Source: Phycisphaerales bacterium (GTDB taxonomy: Bacteria; Planctomycetota; Phycisphaerae; Phycisphaerales; UBA1924). From it: a stretch of DNA of 64,000 nucleotides. Shown piece after piece: positions 35,201 to 42,007 of the stretch. Position 1 is the stretch's first letter. Every line of letters begins with the position of its first letter. The stretch lies in NCBI GenBank assembly GCA_016699835.1, contig CP064987.1, positions 3,162,001 through 3,226,000 on the forward strand. Reading direction: 5' to 3'. The notes under the pieces are model-generated. The model had not been told where the DNA came from, searched no databases, and was given only the letters and a program-made list of their open reading frames with translations. Both the position numbers and the translations under genes were made by a program.

Positions 35201-35451
35201 GTTCGGACGACGCCGAGGCGGCCATGGAAGACGATTCGGTTGAGGACGAGGAGGAAGTCGAGGCCACGATCGACGACGAACACGAATCGGCGGAGATCGA
35301 GGACACGGACGACTCCGGCTCGGATGATGGGGATGAGGAGTCGGAGGAGGACGCCGACGAGGAAGATGGGCCGGAGTTTGTCTCTGAGGACGAGGAGTAC
35401 GAGTACGGCGAGGAGGAGGAGGAGACTCCTCTTGGGCGAGATCGAGAGTGA
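32293..35451 (+). CDS. ftsK: FtsK/SpoIIIE-type DNA translocase
   Basis: FtsK pumps chromosomal DNA through the division septum. The 1052-residue protein has four N-terminal transmembrane helices (about residues 40-215) and an acidic linker. The motor domain has Walker A GTTGSGKS (591-598), Walker B FIIDELADLM (about 705-715) and ATQRPQANVVTGLIKANMP. A C-terminal winged-helix gamma domain follows (RGSVSLLQRRLAIGYTRASR ... MGIAGIISDHKGS), the part that reads KOPS-type sites in other species. Unusually, about 90 further residues follow, almost all Asp, Glu and Ser (35188-35448). ATG 32293 follows the EamA gene by 39 bp. Confidence 0.93.
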   Translation: MGSARKAVAARASGSTKGAGRRARSSTVGGGGVDWNLVGQRLFLIALIGAWVFVVGSLIGFNAGDPPTHLVSPANNPVKNWCGGVGAWTAYHMIWVLGAGAYVLVGVVGIGLFWALVSEPGRGFWREIANVAVRALGLSLMVAAVASAQALLFPSSGPFPGLAGGKVGVVAMAELVQRFGTLGSGIIAMLALIVGAVVCLDQWIIALASWGWRVTRERGAPALAAGASTAGTMGVRAGAVAINAGGRSAGGLWKGFTSLFAGRKSRSPLLVRTDDLDDQRSLANGVGAPTRRRRGKSLDDLVSTIQGTDEVDEEETLDRDEIGEARVPHDLREVSVMADDSDEESHDDADGAEEASSDTAPAAKGTTTEELRAKIAKLPVVFGQKDKQIATDADLSGLRSQDGSEEEAGEQNAPAAAMAQRAQDENATPVPPAPPPKPYQFPGLDLLENPEENFNLKLEEYVREQAAALESALEQYRIDGNVVGIESGPVITLFDVRLAPGTKVAQIQAVSSDIARALKAINIRIVPNQAGRDTIGIEVPNAHKEKVRLKELMSQTDLTEKMRLPMFLGKDASGQPLIADLTQMPHMLIAGTTGSGKSVCMNTIIMSFLYTKKPSELKLVLVDPKMVEMSQFRDIPHLMCPVVTEMGKAAAILEWATVKMDERYELLAEAGCRDIASYNDLPFDELKERLGVTTPEQEAKVPRKLPYMVFIIDELADLMMTAKEVESHIIRIAQKARAVGIHLILATQRPQANVVTGLIKANMPCRIAFKVASGMDSRIVLDQKGGELLLGHGDMLFLSPRSSKLTRSQGTLVDDLEIRRVVRFMRDIAGPSFERQLLQIRRSEDGSGLGNLNDEDRILQSQNNSSASLAAAQEDPLFPRAVEIVLETRRGSVSLLQRRLAIGYTRASRLIDLMGIAGIISDHKGSVARDVLITIDDWETMKRLAKEQGGSLEADGPDKNARLFDDSSSGSDDAEAAMEDDSVEDEEEVEATIDDEHESAEIEDTDDSGSDDGDEESEEDADEEDGPEFVSEDEEYEYGEEEEETPLGRDRE

Positions 35452-35744
35452 GGCGAGGCGGTGGCGTCGATCGGGGTTGGTTTGGTATTGGGGCGAAGAT
35501 ATGGGATTGGTGGAATCGTTGCACGCGTGTCACCAAGTAGGTGATTGGAGTCCGCGAGCGAGAAGCGTGTTGCTGGCGTGAGCGGTGTGTTGGCGCGGCC
35601 TTTGGAACAGCCCAGAGTGTTTTGAGGACACTTGGCTCCCGGCGGCGACTACTGTTGACTGAATGCTTCGTGATGCGGGCGCATCCGCATGCTCACGACG
35701 GACGCTTTGCCCTCTTGTAGGGCTTCCAGAAAGGGACGGAACAG

Positions 35745-37559
35745 ATGATCGGTATGCGAACGAACTCGGGATTCTCGATGAAGTTGGCGGTTGTTCTTGG
35801 GCTGCTCTCGGGGGCGAGTTGTGGTCTTGCCGACCTTCCCAAGGCGTTGGACCTTGTCCCTGGGGACTCGCCGATCGTGCTGAGCGTTCGGAACGTTGGG
35901 CAGTTCAAGGATCGCGTGCAAGGGCTGATGGAGACACTCAAGGTCCCCCAGGATGAACTCGACGGGTTCGGCGATCTGGAAGAGGCGATGGCGCTTCCGG
36001 GGATTCATCGCGGCGGCTCGATGGCGATGGTCATCTATCCACCCGAGAAGATCGCGAATCCTGAGGAGGACGGCATGGTCGAGGATAAGGCGCGGGCCTC
36101 GTTTATCCTCATTCCCGTGACCGACTATGCGGCGTTCGTGACGGCCGGCGGAGGTGATCCGAACGCGGCGACGAGCGAGATCACGTTCGGTGAGTTTACG
36201 TCGCAGATCCGCAAGGCCGGTGACTCGTTCGCGGTGATCTGCGACAATGCGGAAGACCTGGCGAAGTTTGTTCCGGCGTCGGGGCAGATCGGGGTGCACG
36301 GCACGACATTGGGGCGCGTGGGGATGCGGATCGCGGACGCGAGCGACGCGTTTGTCTATGCGAATATGGGACCACTCCGCCCGCTTCTCGAGAAGGGCAT
36401 CGCCGAGGGGCGACAGGCGATGAAGGAGCAGGCCGAGAATCCGGAGATGGGCGAGATGATGGCGGGCGGGGTGGACATGGTGGAGATGATGGGGTCGGTG
36501 TTTGATATCGGTGAGACGCTCGTCCGTGACGCCCAGGCGGCGGTGATTGGGATGAAACTCACGGACGCGGCCGGGGCGATGGACTTTGGCATCCAGTTCA
36601 CGACAGGCTCCGAGACGGCCGGATTTTTCAACAGCGCGGGTGACTCGTCGTCGCTGCTGGGGATGCTGCCCAACCAGCCGTTCGTCGCGGCATACTCGAT
36701 GGACATGCACGACGCGAACCTCAAGCGAGCGATGACCAAGTGGCTCGAGTTCAGCCGGCAGTTTCAGGGAGAGGTATCGGCGCTCTCGTTCGGCTTTGGG
36801 CCCGAGATCATCGCGCTCGCCGATGGTCAGGCCGCCACGCTCGGGACGGTCGATCTTTCCAATGGGCTATTCTCCAAGTGGAGCCAGATCTACGTCTCCA
36901 AGGATCCGAAGGCGCTCCGCTCGGCGTTCATGAACGTCGCGAAGCAGATGGACGGCGCGACCCAGCAGGGCATGACGTTCAGAACCACCTATTCCGCCGA
37001 GACCAAGGAGATCGCCGGTCGCATGGCCGACGTCTGGACCATGGGCATGGACGTGGACCCCGAGAGCGAGATGGCGATGGCCATGCAGATGGTCGGGCCG
37101 ATGCTCTTTGGGCCCGAGGGTCAGATGAAGGGGTACGCGGCGACGTTCAAGAAGGGGCTGGCCTTCACGATGTCGCCGAACACACCCCTGCTCACCGCGA
37201 CCATCGAGGCGGCCGAGGGCGGCCCGGGGCTGGGCCTCAATGCCGACGTCGCGAAGGTCGCAGAGATGCTTCCCAAGGGGCGCACGATGGAGATGTACCT
37301 CGGCACGCGTGAGATCACCCAGTCCATCCACGACGCGATGATGGCGTTCATGGGCGAGGCGCCCTTCGAGGTCCCCGAGAAACTCTCGCCGGTTGGGTTC
37401 GGCGCGACCACGAATGACGGCGGGATGCACATGCGGATCGTGTTGCCCAGCGACGTGCTAGCCTTCATGAGCGAGATGATGCAGCAGTTCGACGGGCCTG
37501 GGATGGAGGACGAGATGGACGCCGAGCCGGCCGAGCCCGCGGGCGCGCCGAGGTTCTGA
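35745..37559 (+). CDS. Large secreted protein of unknown function
   Basis: The 604-residue protein has a signal peptide (MKLAVVLGLLSGASCGLADL) and a mature part with KALDLVPGDSPIVLSVRNVG, GGSMAMVIYPPEK and a remarkably Met-rich middle (MGEMMAGGVDMVEMMGSV; SEMAMAMQMVGPMLFG). It ends in an acidic Pro/Ala tail. The opening (domain beginning 'LVPGDSPIVLSVRN') resembles proteins I have seen in planctomycetes, but I know no function. GGGACGGAACAG precedes the ATG. A bidirectional terminator follows at 37650. The Met-rich segment might bind copper or simply pack a helical core; this is speculation. Confidence 0.65.
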   Translation: MIGMRTNSGFSMKLAVVLGLLSGASCGLADLPKALDLVPGDSPIVLSVRNVGQFKDRVQGLMETLKVPQDELDGFGDLEEAMALPGIHRGGSMAMVIYPPEKIANPEEDGMVEDKARASFILIPVTDYAAFVTAGGGDPNAATSEITFGEFTSQIRKAGDSFAVICDNAEDLAKFVPASGQIGVHGTTLGRVGMRIADASDAFVYANMGPLRPLLEKGIAEGRQAMKEQAENPEMGEMMAGGVDMVEMMGSVFDIGETLVRDAQAAVIGMKLTDAAGAMDFGIQFTTGSETAGFFNSAGDSSSLLGMLPNQPFVAAYSMDMHDANLKRAMTKWLEFSRQFQGEVSALSFGFGPEIIALADGQAATLGTVDLSNGLFSKWSQIYVSKDPKALRSAFMNVAKQMDGATQQGMTFRTTYSAETKEIAGRMADVWTMGMDVDPESEMAMAMQMVGPMLFGPEGQMKGYAATFKKGLAFTMSPNTPLLTATIEAAEGGPGLGLNADVAKVAEMLPKGRTMEMYLGTREITQSIHDAMMAFMGEAPFEVPEKLSPVGFGATTNDGGMHMRIVLPSDVLAFMSEMMQQFDGPGMEDEMDAEPAEPAGAPRF

Positions 37560-37578
37560 ACCCTACACCATCTCGTGG

Positions 37579-37597
37579 GGCAGGCGGCCCGCCTGCC
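37579..37597. repeat. REP-like intergenic palindrome, copy 3
   Basis: A 7-bp perfect stem GGCAGGC/GCCTGCC with loop GGCCC follows the 35745-37559 gene. TCTCGTGG precedes it and TTCTAC follows it, the same flanks as the copy at 16400. Confidence 0.6.
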
Positions 37598-37649
37598 TTC
37601 TACTCAATCTACATACTTCACCTCTTCACGACAGCACATCACCAACGAA

Positions 37650-37688
37650 AAACGCGGAAGCCAACCTCGCTTCCGCGTTTGTTTTTTG
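37650..37688. terminator. Bidirectional intrinsic terminator
   Basis: A 10-11-bp perfect stem AACGCGGAAG/CTTCCGCGTT encloses a 9-nt loop. On the plus strand it is followed by TTGTTTTTTG, ending the 35745-37559 gene. On the minus strand it is followed by TTTTTCG, ending rpsG. It lies between the two convergent genes. Confidence 0.88.
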
Positions 37689-37733
37689 TGCGGCGCGTTC
37701 CCTGAACCTTTCGGTTTGGGAATCGGTCTCGAT

Positions 37734-38231
37734 TCAGTTCGCGAAGTGGGCGAAGGCGCGGTTGGCCTCGGCCATGCGGTGCGTCTGCTCGCGGGTGTTC
37801 ATGGCCTTGCCTTCCTTCTTTGCCGCGTTGTACAACTCGTCGGCAAGTCGGGCGGCGACGGGGCGGCCTCGCTCGCCGCGGACGGCCTCGAGGATCCAGC
37901 GGAAGGCCAGCGACTGCTGACGCTTGCGGTTGACCTGCATCGGCACCTGGTAGTTCGCACCGCCGATGCGCTTGCTGCGCACCTCGACGAAGGGCTTCAC
38001 GTTCTCGATCGCCATGCGGAAGATATCGATCGCCTCCTTGGGGGCGGCGGGGTCGGTCTCCTTGGCGAGTTTGCCCTGGATGTTCTCGAGCGCGTCATAG
38101 ACGACTCGCTGGGCGACGGATTTCTTGCCGTCGTACATGATGCAGTTGATGAAGCGGGAGAGGACCAAATCGCCGTGACGGGGATCTGGCTTCAACTGCG
38201 TGGGAGCGGCGGTAAAACTCTTGCGGCCCAT
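37734..38231 (-). CDS. rpsG: 30S ribosomal protein S7
   Basis: S7 nucleates the head of the small ribosomal subunit. The 165-residue protein contains SRFINCIMYDGKKSVAQRVV, AIENVKPFVEVRSKRIGGAN and QVNRKRQQSLAFRWI and ends MAEANRAFAHF. It is a few residues longer than Escherichia coli S7. I chose ATG 38231 (MGRKSFTAAP), with AAGGAG 8 bp upstream; the frame extends to 38270 but without a better start. It follows rpsL on the minus strand after 212 bp. fusA and tuf, which usually come next in the str operon, are not here. Confidence 0.96.
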   Translation of the reverse strand: MGRKSFTAAPTQLKPDPRHGDLVLSRFINCIMYDGKKSVAQRVVYDALENIQGKLAKETDPAAPKEAIDIFRMAIENVKPFVEVRSKRIGGANYQVPMQVNRKRQQSLAFRWILEAVRGERGRPVAARLADELYNAAKKEGKAMNTREQTHRMAEANRAFAHFAN

Positions 38232-38443
38232 TCTCGAAACTCCTTGGCTGGGCGGGGTGGAAAATTCCATCCCGCGTCACTGTTCACCGCGCCGGTCCGG
38301 GCTCCCATTGAAGTGGGGGAATTCGGTCGCGATTACTGCCTCTTGGCCCCGCCACGTCGGCGAGACCTCCGATTGTCGAAACTCGAAACTCAGCGGGCGA
38401 TCGTTTCCGACCGCCCGTGATTGGATGCTGTGTGTTTGAGGGC

Positions 38444-38821
38444 TTAGCTCGCCTTGCCGCGCTTCGCGCCGTACTTCGAGCGTCCCTGCTTGCGGCCGTC
38501 GACGCCCTTGCAGTCGATGGCGCCGCGGACGATGTGGTAGCGAACACCGGGAAGGTCACGCACGCGGCCGCCTCGGACGAGGACGATCGAGTGCTCCTGC
38601 AGGTTGTGCCCTTCGCCACCGATGTACGCCGAGATCTCCTTGCCGTTGGAGAGGCGGACCTTGGCGATCTTTCGGAGGGCCGAGTTGGGCTTCTTGGGTG
38701 TGGTGGTCTTGACGACGAGGCACACGCCACGCTTCATCGGGGCGAGATCGAGTTCACGCACCTTCGACTTGGCGGTCGAGGCGGAGCGTGGCTTGCGGAC
38801 GAGTTGGTTGATCGTGGGCAT
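38444..38821 (-). CDS. rpsL: 30S ribosomal protein S12
   Basis: S12 lies at the decoding centre. The 125-residue protein has the normal length and the motifs [43 protein letters not shown] and [13 protein letters not shown]. The [11 protein letters not shown] loop keeps the Lys associated with streptomycin sensitivity. The start is the ATG at 38821. It is first in the rpsL-rpsG pair, with a sigma-70-type promoter about 100 bp upstream. Confidence 0.97.
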   Translation of the reverse strand: MPTINQLVRKPRSASTAKSKVRELDLAPMKRGVCLVVKTTTPKKPNSALRKIAKVRLSNGKEISAYIGGEGHNLQEHSIVLVRGGRVRDLPGVRYHIVRGAIDCKGVDGRKQGRSKYGAKRGKAS

Positions 38822-38919
38822 GGTCGGTTCTGGCTCAGGCTTCTGTGGATCAGGGACAGATCGATCGGGGCAACCGCCCGGCAACCCGAACACGTCGGGG
38901 CAAGCCGGGTAGGGTCGGA

Positions 38920-38947
38920 ATAGTAGCGGTTCCCGGCGGGAGGGCAA
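38920..38947 (-). promoter_or_regulatory. Probable rpsL promoter
   Basis: Read on the minus strand, TTGCCC (38947-38942) and TACTAT (38925-38920) are separated by 16 bp. The expected transcript start near 38913 gives a leader of about 90 nt before rpsL. Confidence 0.45.
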
Positions 38948-39243
38948 TGGCGGGTGAGAGCACGAGATCGACTACACGGTCACGGTTTGGGCAGAGTTAG
39001 GGTGTCGGCTTGCCATCAGTCCAAGTTCTTGAACCTCTGCCCCGTTTCACCAAAAGTTAATCCTTTCCTCAGTGTCCGTTCTTCGCCGCCTACCAGACTT
39101 TGGTGCCTTTCGGCGTAAAAGGTTGAACGGGCGTTCGGGCCACAAGATGCCCCACATGCTGAAGTCCGGCGAAACGGAGTAGGGGGCGGGTTTCGGCGGC
39201 GCGAGTTCAGCGCCATGCCCCCATTCAACTGTACGATCTCGAT
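38948..39243. other. Intergenic stretch, no gene seen
   Basis: Lower GC than the surroundings (for example CACCAAAAGTTAATCC). It separates the divergent rpsL and 39244-40200 genes. No RNA gene or credible frame is recognised. Confidence 0.5.
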
Positions 39244-40200
39244 ATGACCTTCAACGGCCAACCCGTGTCTCTCACGCCCTACAAAATGATTGCCGTTGGC
39301 ATACTCGTTTTCTCGCTCACCGCGTGGCTGATCCACGACGAACGAACCGGGTCACTTCTTGCCACGATGACGCCGGCATCGTTCGAGGCTTCATCAGGTA
39401 CCGGTGAGTATTCCGATGCTGGACACGAGGCTCTGCTCAACGGGTTGTCCAATGAACATGATGCGGCACCCATGGCGTCGACGCTCCGTCTTCTCAGGAC
39501 GCGTGAGTCTCGACAATCGTTGGAGAACGACGCGCCGCTCGAGGCGACGTTCGTCGGTACCGAAGGAGGCCCGCCGCACGGCAACTGGCTCGCCATGGAC
39601 CTGACGCTCGAGAACGTGCCCGCAAAATCTCGACTTGTGAGCGTGGAGATCGTCTCGGCGAGCGTCATGGACGACATCGGCACAGATCTCCTTGCGGCGA
39701 TGGTCAAGGATGTGGGCGCCAACCCGAAATCGTGGACCGATCGCTCGCTCCTGATGCACGACACAGCACCCTCGGTTCGATGGTTTGTCGCTGTGCCGCC
39801 GCGTCGGGCCCGCACGATCGACGCGACGCTCATCGTGAGGATGCGAGTCGCGGCATCAAAGGAGACCATCGTGCTGGCACCGACGAGTACATGGACCAAG
39901 ATCGAGAGTCCATCGCTCGAAGGATTGAGCGCGGAAGCACGCTGGTCCAGCCCGTCTGGCATGGGACCATATTTGGATATTCGTCCGCGCGGCGTTGAAG
40001 AACTGGTCTACTTCATCGCTCCACGCCCGCCGCAGTTCAGGGGTAGGGCCCACTACACGAGCGCCGATCGAATCGGGACGCAGTTCCTCCTCGCCAAGGG
40101 CACTCCCGAGGGGGCGGATGTTACTCTGCAGATTCTCGCCGACATCACGACCGTCGAGGCGACGCTCACGCTTAACGGGCACGCACTTCCGGGAGAGTGA
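39244..40200 (+). CDS. Signal-anchored protein of unknown function
   Basis: The 318-residue protein has one N-terminal hydrophobic helix (MIAVGILVFSLTAWLIHDE) that could be an uncleaved anchor. The rest is probably outside the cytoplasm and beta-rich (NWLAMDLTLENVPAKSRLVS; LIVRMRVAASKETIVLAP), with no Cys and no motif I recognise. The start ATG 39244 has no obvious ribosome-binding site. It converges on the AHSA1-like gene. Confidence 0.6.
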   Translation: MTFNGQPVSLTPYKMIAVGILVFSLTAWLIHDERTGSLLATMTPASFEASSGTGEYSDAGHEALLNGLSNEHDAAPMASTLRLLRTRESRQSLENDAPLEATFVGTEGGPPHGNWLAMDLTLENVPAKSRLVSVEIVSASVMDDIGTDLLAAMVKDVGANPKSWTDRSLLMHDTAPSVRWFVAVPPRRARTIDATLIVRMRVAASKETIVLAPTSTWTKIESPSLEGLSAEARWSSPSGMGPYLDIRPRGVEELVYFIAPRPPQFRGRAHYTSADRIGTQFLLAKGTPEGADVTLQILADITTVEATLTLNGHALPGE

Positions 40201-40293
40201 GCGGTTAGACGATGCGGATGTGCGCCACGTGTTCCGAGTCAGGATTGCCACGGACCCGGTCGCGTCGTCGATTGGACTCGCGCCGCCCGCTGC

Positions 40294-40740
40294 CTACTCC
40301 ACCTCCGCCTCCACCAGCCCCGCCAGCATCTCCAGCGATTCCTGCCATCCCAGTGTGCAGATCTCGACCGGGATGATGCTGGGGATCTTTTCTTGCGTGA
40401 TGATGACTTCCGTCCCGCACGAGACCGGCCGCAGCGTCGTCGTCACGCGCATCTCGCCGGGAAGGTTGGGGTCGTCGAAGCGGTCGGTGACGACGATCTT
40501 CTCGTTCTCGACGAGTTCGACGTACGTCCCGCCGAAGGAGTGCGTCATGCCGGACCCGAGGCTGGCGAAGGACATGCGGTAGGTGCCGCCGACTTTGGCC
40601 TCGTGCGAGTGCACCTCGCCGACGTATCCATGCGGCGGCATCCACTTCACCATCGCTCGCGGATCGATGAACGCCTTGTAGACGCGCGACGCCGGGGCCT
40701 TGAGGACGCGGTGGAGGCGGACGGTGTTGCCGGTGGTCAT
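40294..40740 (-). CDS. SRPBCC/AHSA1-domain protein
   Basis: The 148-residue protein fits the START-like SRPBCC fold of the AHSA1 group: VRLHRVLKAPASRVYKAFID, VKWMPPHGYVGEVHSHE, GGTYRMSF, NEKIVVTDRFDDPNLPGEMR and a C-terminal GWQESLEMLAGLVEAE. Such stand-alone proteins usually bind small hydrophobic ligands; the ligand is not predictable. Start ATG 40740. Confidence 0.82.
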   Translation of the reverse strand: MTTGNTVRLHRVLKAPASRVYKAFIDPRAMVKWMPPHGYVGEVHSHEAKVGGTYRMSFASLGSGMTHSFGGTYVELVENEKIVVTDRFDDPNLPGEMRVTTTLRPVSCGTEVIITQEKIPSIIPVEICTLGWQESLEMLAGLVEAEVE

Positions 40741-40821
40741 GAGGGGAGGGTAGGGGTGGGGGGAGTGAGCAGGTGAAGAGGTGAAGAGGAGAGGACTTGA
40801 CGTCGACTGTTTCGTGTGTGT

Positions 40822-41526
40822 TTAGCCGCAGCCAAGATCCATGATGAAGTCGGATTCTGGCCGTACACGCTCCAAGGGCAGTGCCAGTTCTTTCGCGACG
40901 AGCGCCCGGGTTTCTTCCAGTATGCGAACTTGGGCGAGGAGTCTCTCGCCGGCGCTTGTGCATCCGTTGTGTGTGTAGACTGGTGCGACGGCTCGTGCGA
41001 GGTCGTCCAGGGTCTCGATCCCGAGGGGAAGATGCGTTGAGAGCCTCGCGTTGGCAATGCACAAGGCCGCGATCCAGATGAGCAGAACAGAAATCGAGAA
41101 TGAGAGCGAGGTTGCCCCAAATGCGACCCATGACGCCACAAAGAACAGTACAAAGAGAAACACGGAAACTCCTGAAACCCAGAGCATCACCCCATCAACT
41201 CGAGGGCTGGCGATCAGTGTCGGGATTCTCCGGTTGGATTTTCGGAGCACCTTCCACGCTCGCCGTCGTCGAGATGGGAAGACCTCGTCAACACGCGTTC
41301 CGGGCCGAATGTTGCGGCGCCCGAGCCCCGTCATGGTGGCGATCTGACGTCGGAGTTCGAAGAACTCGTGCATGGTCGGGCACACGCTGGAGGACCGGGG
41401 AAGTCGCGACCAGATCAGGGCCGAGAGATCCGCGACCGTTCGCACGTGCTCGAGTTCCGCATCCGGCAGCGAGACACCGAATCGGTCCTCGGCCTCCATG
41501 ACCATCTCGACGACTTCGAGCCCCAT
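40822..41526 (-). CDS. Membrane protein with split acyl-carrier-like halves
   Basis: The 234-residue protein begins MGLEVVEMVMEAEDRFGVSL and continues to VRTVADLSALI. This is the second half of an acyl carrier protein, from the residue after the phosphopantetheine site onward. It ends with VAKELALPLERVRPESDFIM and DLGCG, which is the first half up to the DLG before the DSL motif. Between them are a basic region and two transmembrane helices (about 112-132 and 137-157). The Ser that carries phosphopantetheine is absent (MGL in place of DSL). The ends would have to meet for the ACP fold to form, like a circular permutation. It may serve as a non-modified partner of a lipid or polyketide enzyme; this is inference. 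Confidence 0.65.
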   Translation of the reverse strand: MGLEVVEMVMEAEDRFGVSLPDAELEHVRTVADLSALIWSRLPRSSSVCPTMHEFFELRRQIATMTGLGRRNIRPGTRVDEVFPSRRRRAWKVLRKSNRRIPTLIASPRVDGVMLWVSGVSVFLFVLFFVASWVAFGATSLSFSISVLLIWIAALCIANARLSTHLPLGIETLDDLARAVAPVYTHNGCTSAGERLLAQVRILEETRALVAKELALPLERVRPESDFIMDLGCG

Positions 41527-41691
41527 GCGTTCATGGTATCGCCGAGTGCTCAACGTCCGCTGCCACTGTGCACCAACGATTCGCTCGCACGGATGGGCGT
41601 TTCGTCGTTCGATGTGTTTGGAGGGCCTGCTTCGCGGTAACCAGGGTTGTTCCACGAGGAAGAGCGTGGAAGCCGGCGGAGAACGGGCAAG

Positions 41692-41765
41692 TGGGCGATA
41701 CTGGACTCGAACCAGTGACCTCTTCCATGTCAAGGAAGCGCGCTAGCCAACTGCGCTAATCGCCC
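41692..41765 (-). tRNA. tRNA-Val (GAC)
   Basis: A 74-nt cloverleaf: acceptor GGGCGAT/ATCGCCC, D arm GCGC/GCGC, anticodon stem CTTCC/GGAAG with loop TTGACAT (anticodon GAC), T arm ACTGG/CCAGT with TTCGAGT, and discriminator A. The 3' CCA is not encoded. A sigma-70-type promoter lies 80 bp upstream. Confidence 0.95.
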
Positions 41766-41844
41766 GGGTTGTGGCCGACGGTCTTTGGTGTGTGGGTGCC
41801 AAGCAGGGCAGGGCAAAGACACACGCCTTGGATCGGCGGGGCGG

Positions 41845-41873
41845 ATTATACCGCTTCTGGGTCGGCATGCCAG
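41845..41873 (-). promoter_or_regulatory. Promoter of tRNA-Val
   Basis: On the minus strand CTGGCA (41873-41868) and a perfect TATAAT (41850-41845) are spaced by 17 bp. The predicted start near 41837 gives a leader of about 70 nt before the mature tRNA. Confidence 0.6.
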
Positions 41874-41918
41874 AGGCGTGTTGTTGGTCCATGGAAGGGC
41901 GGGCGGACCTCCAAGAAT

Positions 41919-41948
41919 ACCGGCGTTCCCCGTGAAGGAAACGCCGGT
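41919..41948. terminator. Hairpin after the PEP-CTERM gene
   Basis: A 9-bp perfect stem ACCGGCGTT/AACGCCGGT with a 12-nt loop lies 60 bp past the stop of the 42008-43720 gene. No T tract follows on the minus strand, so termination is possible but unproven. Confidence 0.4.
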
Positions 41949-42007
41949 GAAGGATTCGTTGGCATGCACCTGCGCGGAGTCAGGCGGTGCATGTCGAAGG
42001 TTTCGAG

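Noticed and set aside
41530..41733. Upstream extension of the split-ACP frame
   Set aside because: It runs across tRNA-Val and is Arg/Pro-rich; the family-like sequence begins at ATG 41526.
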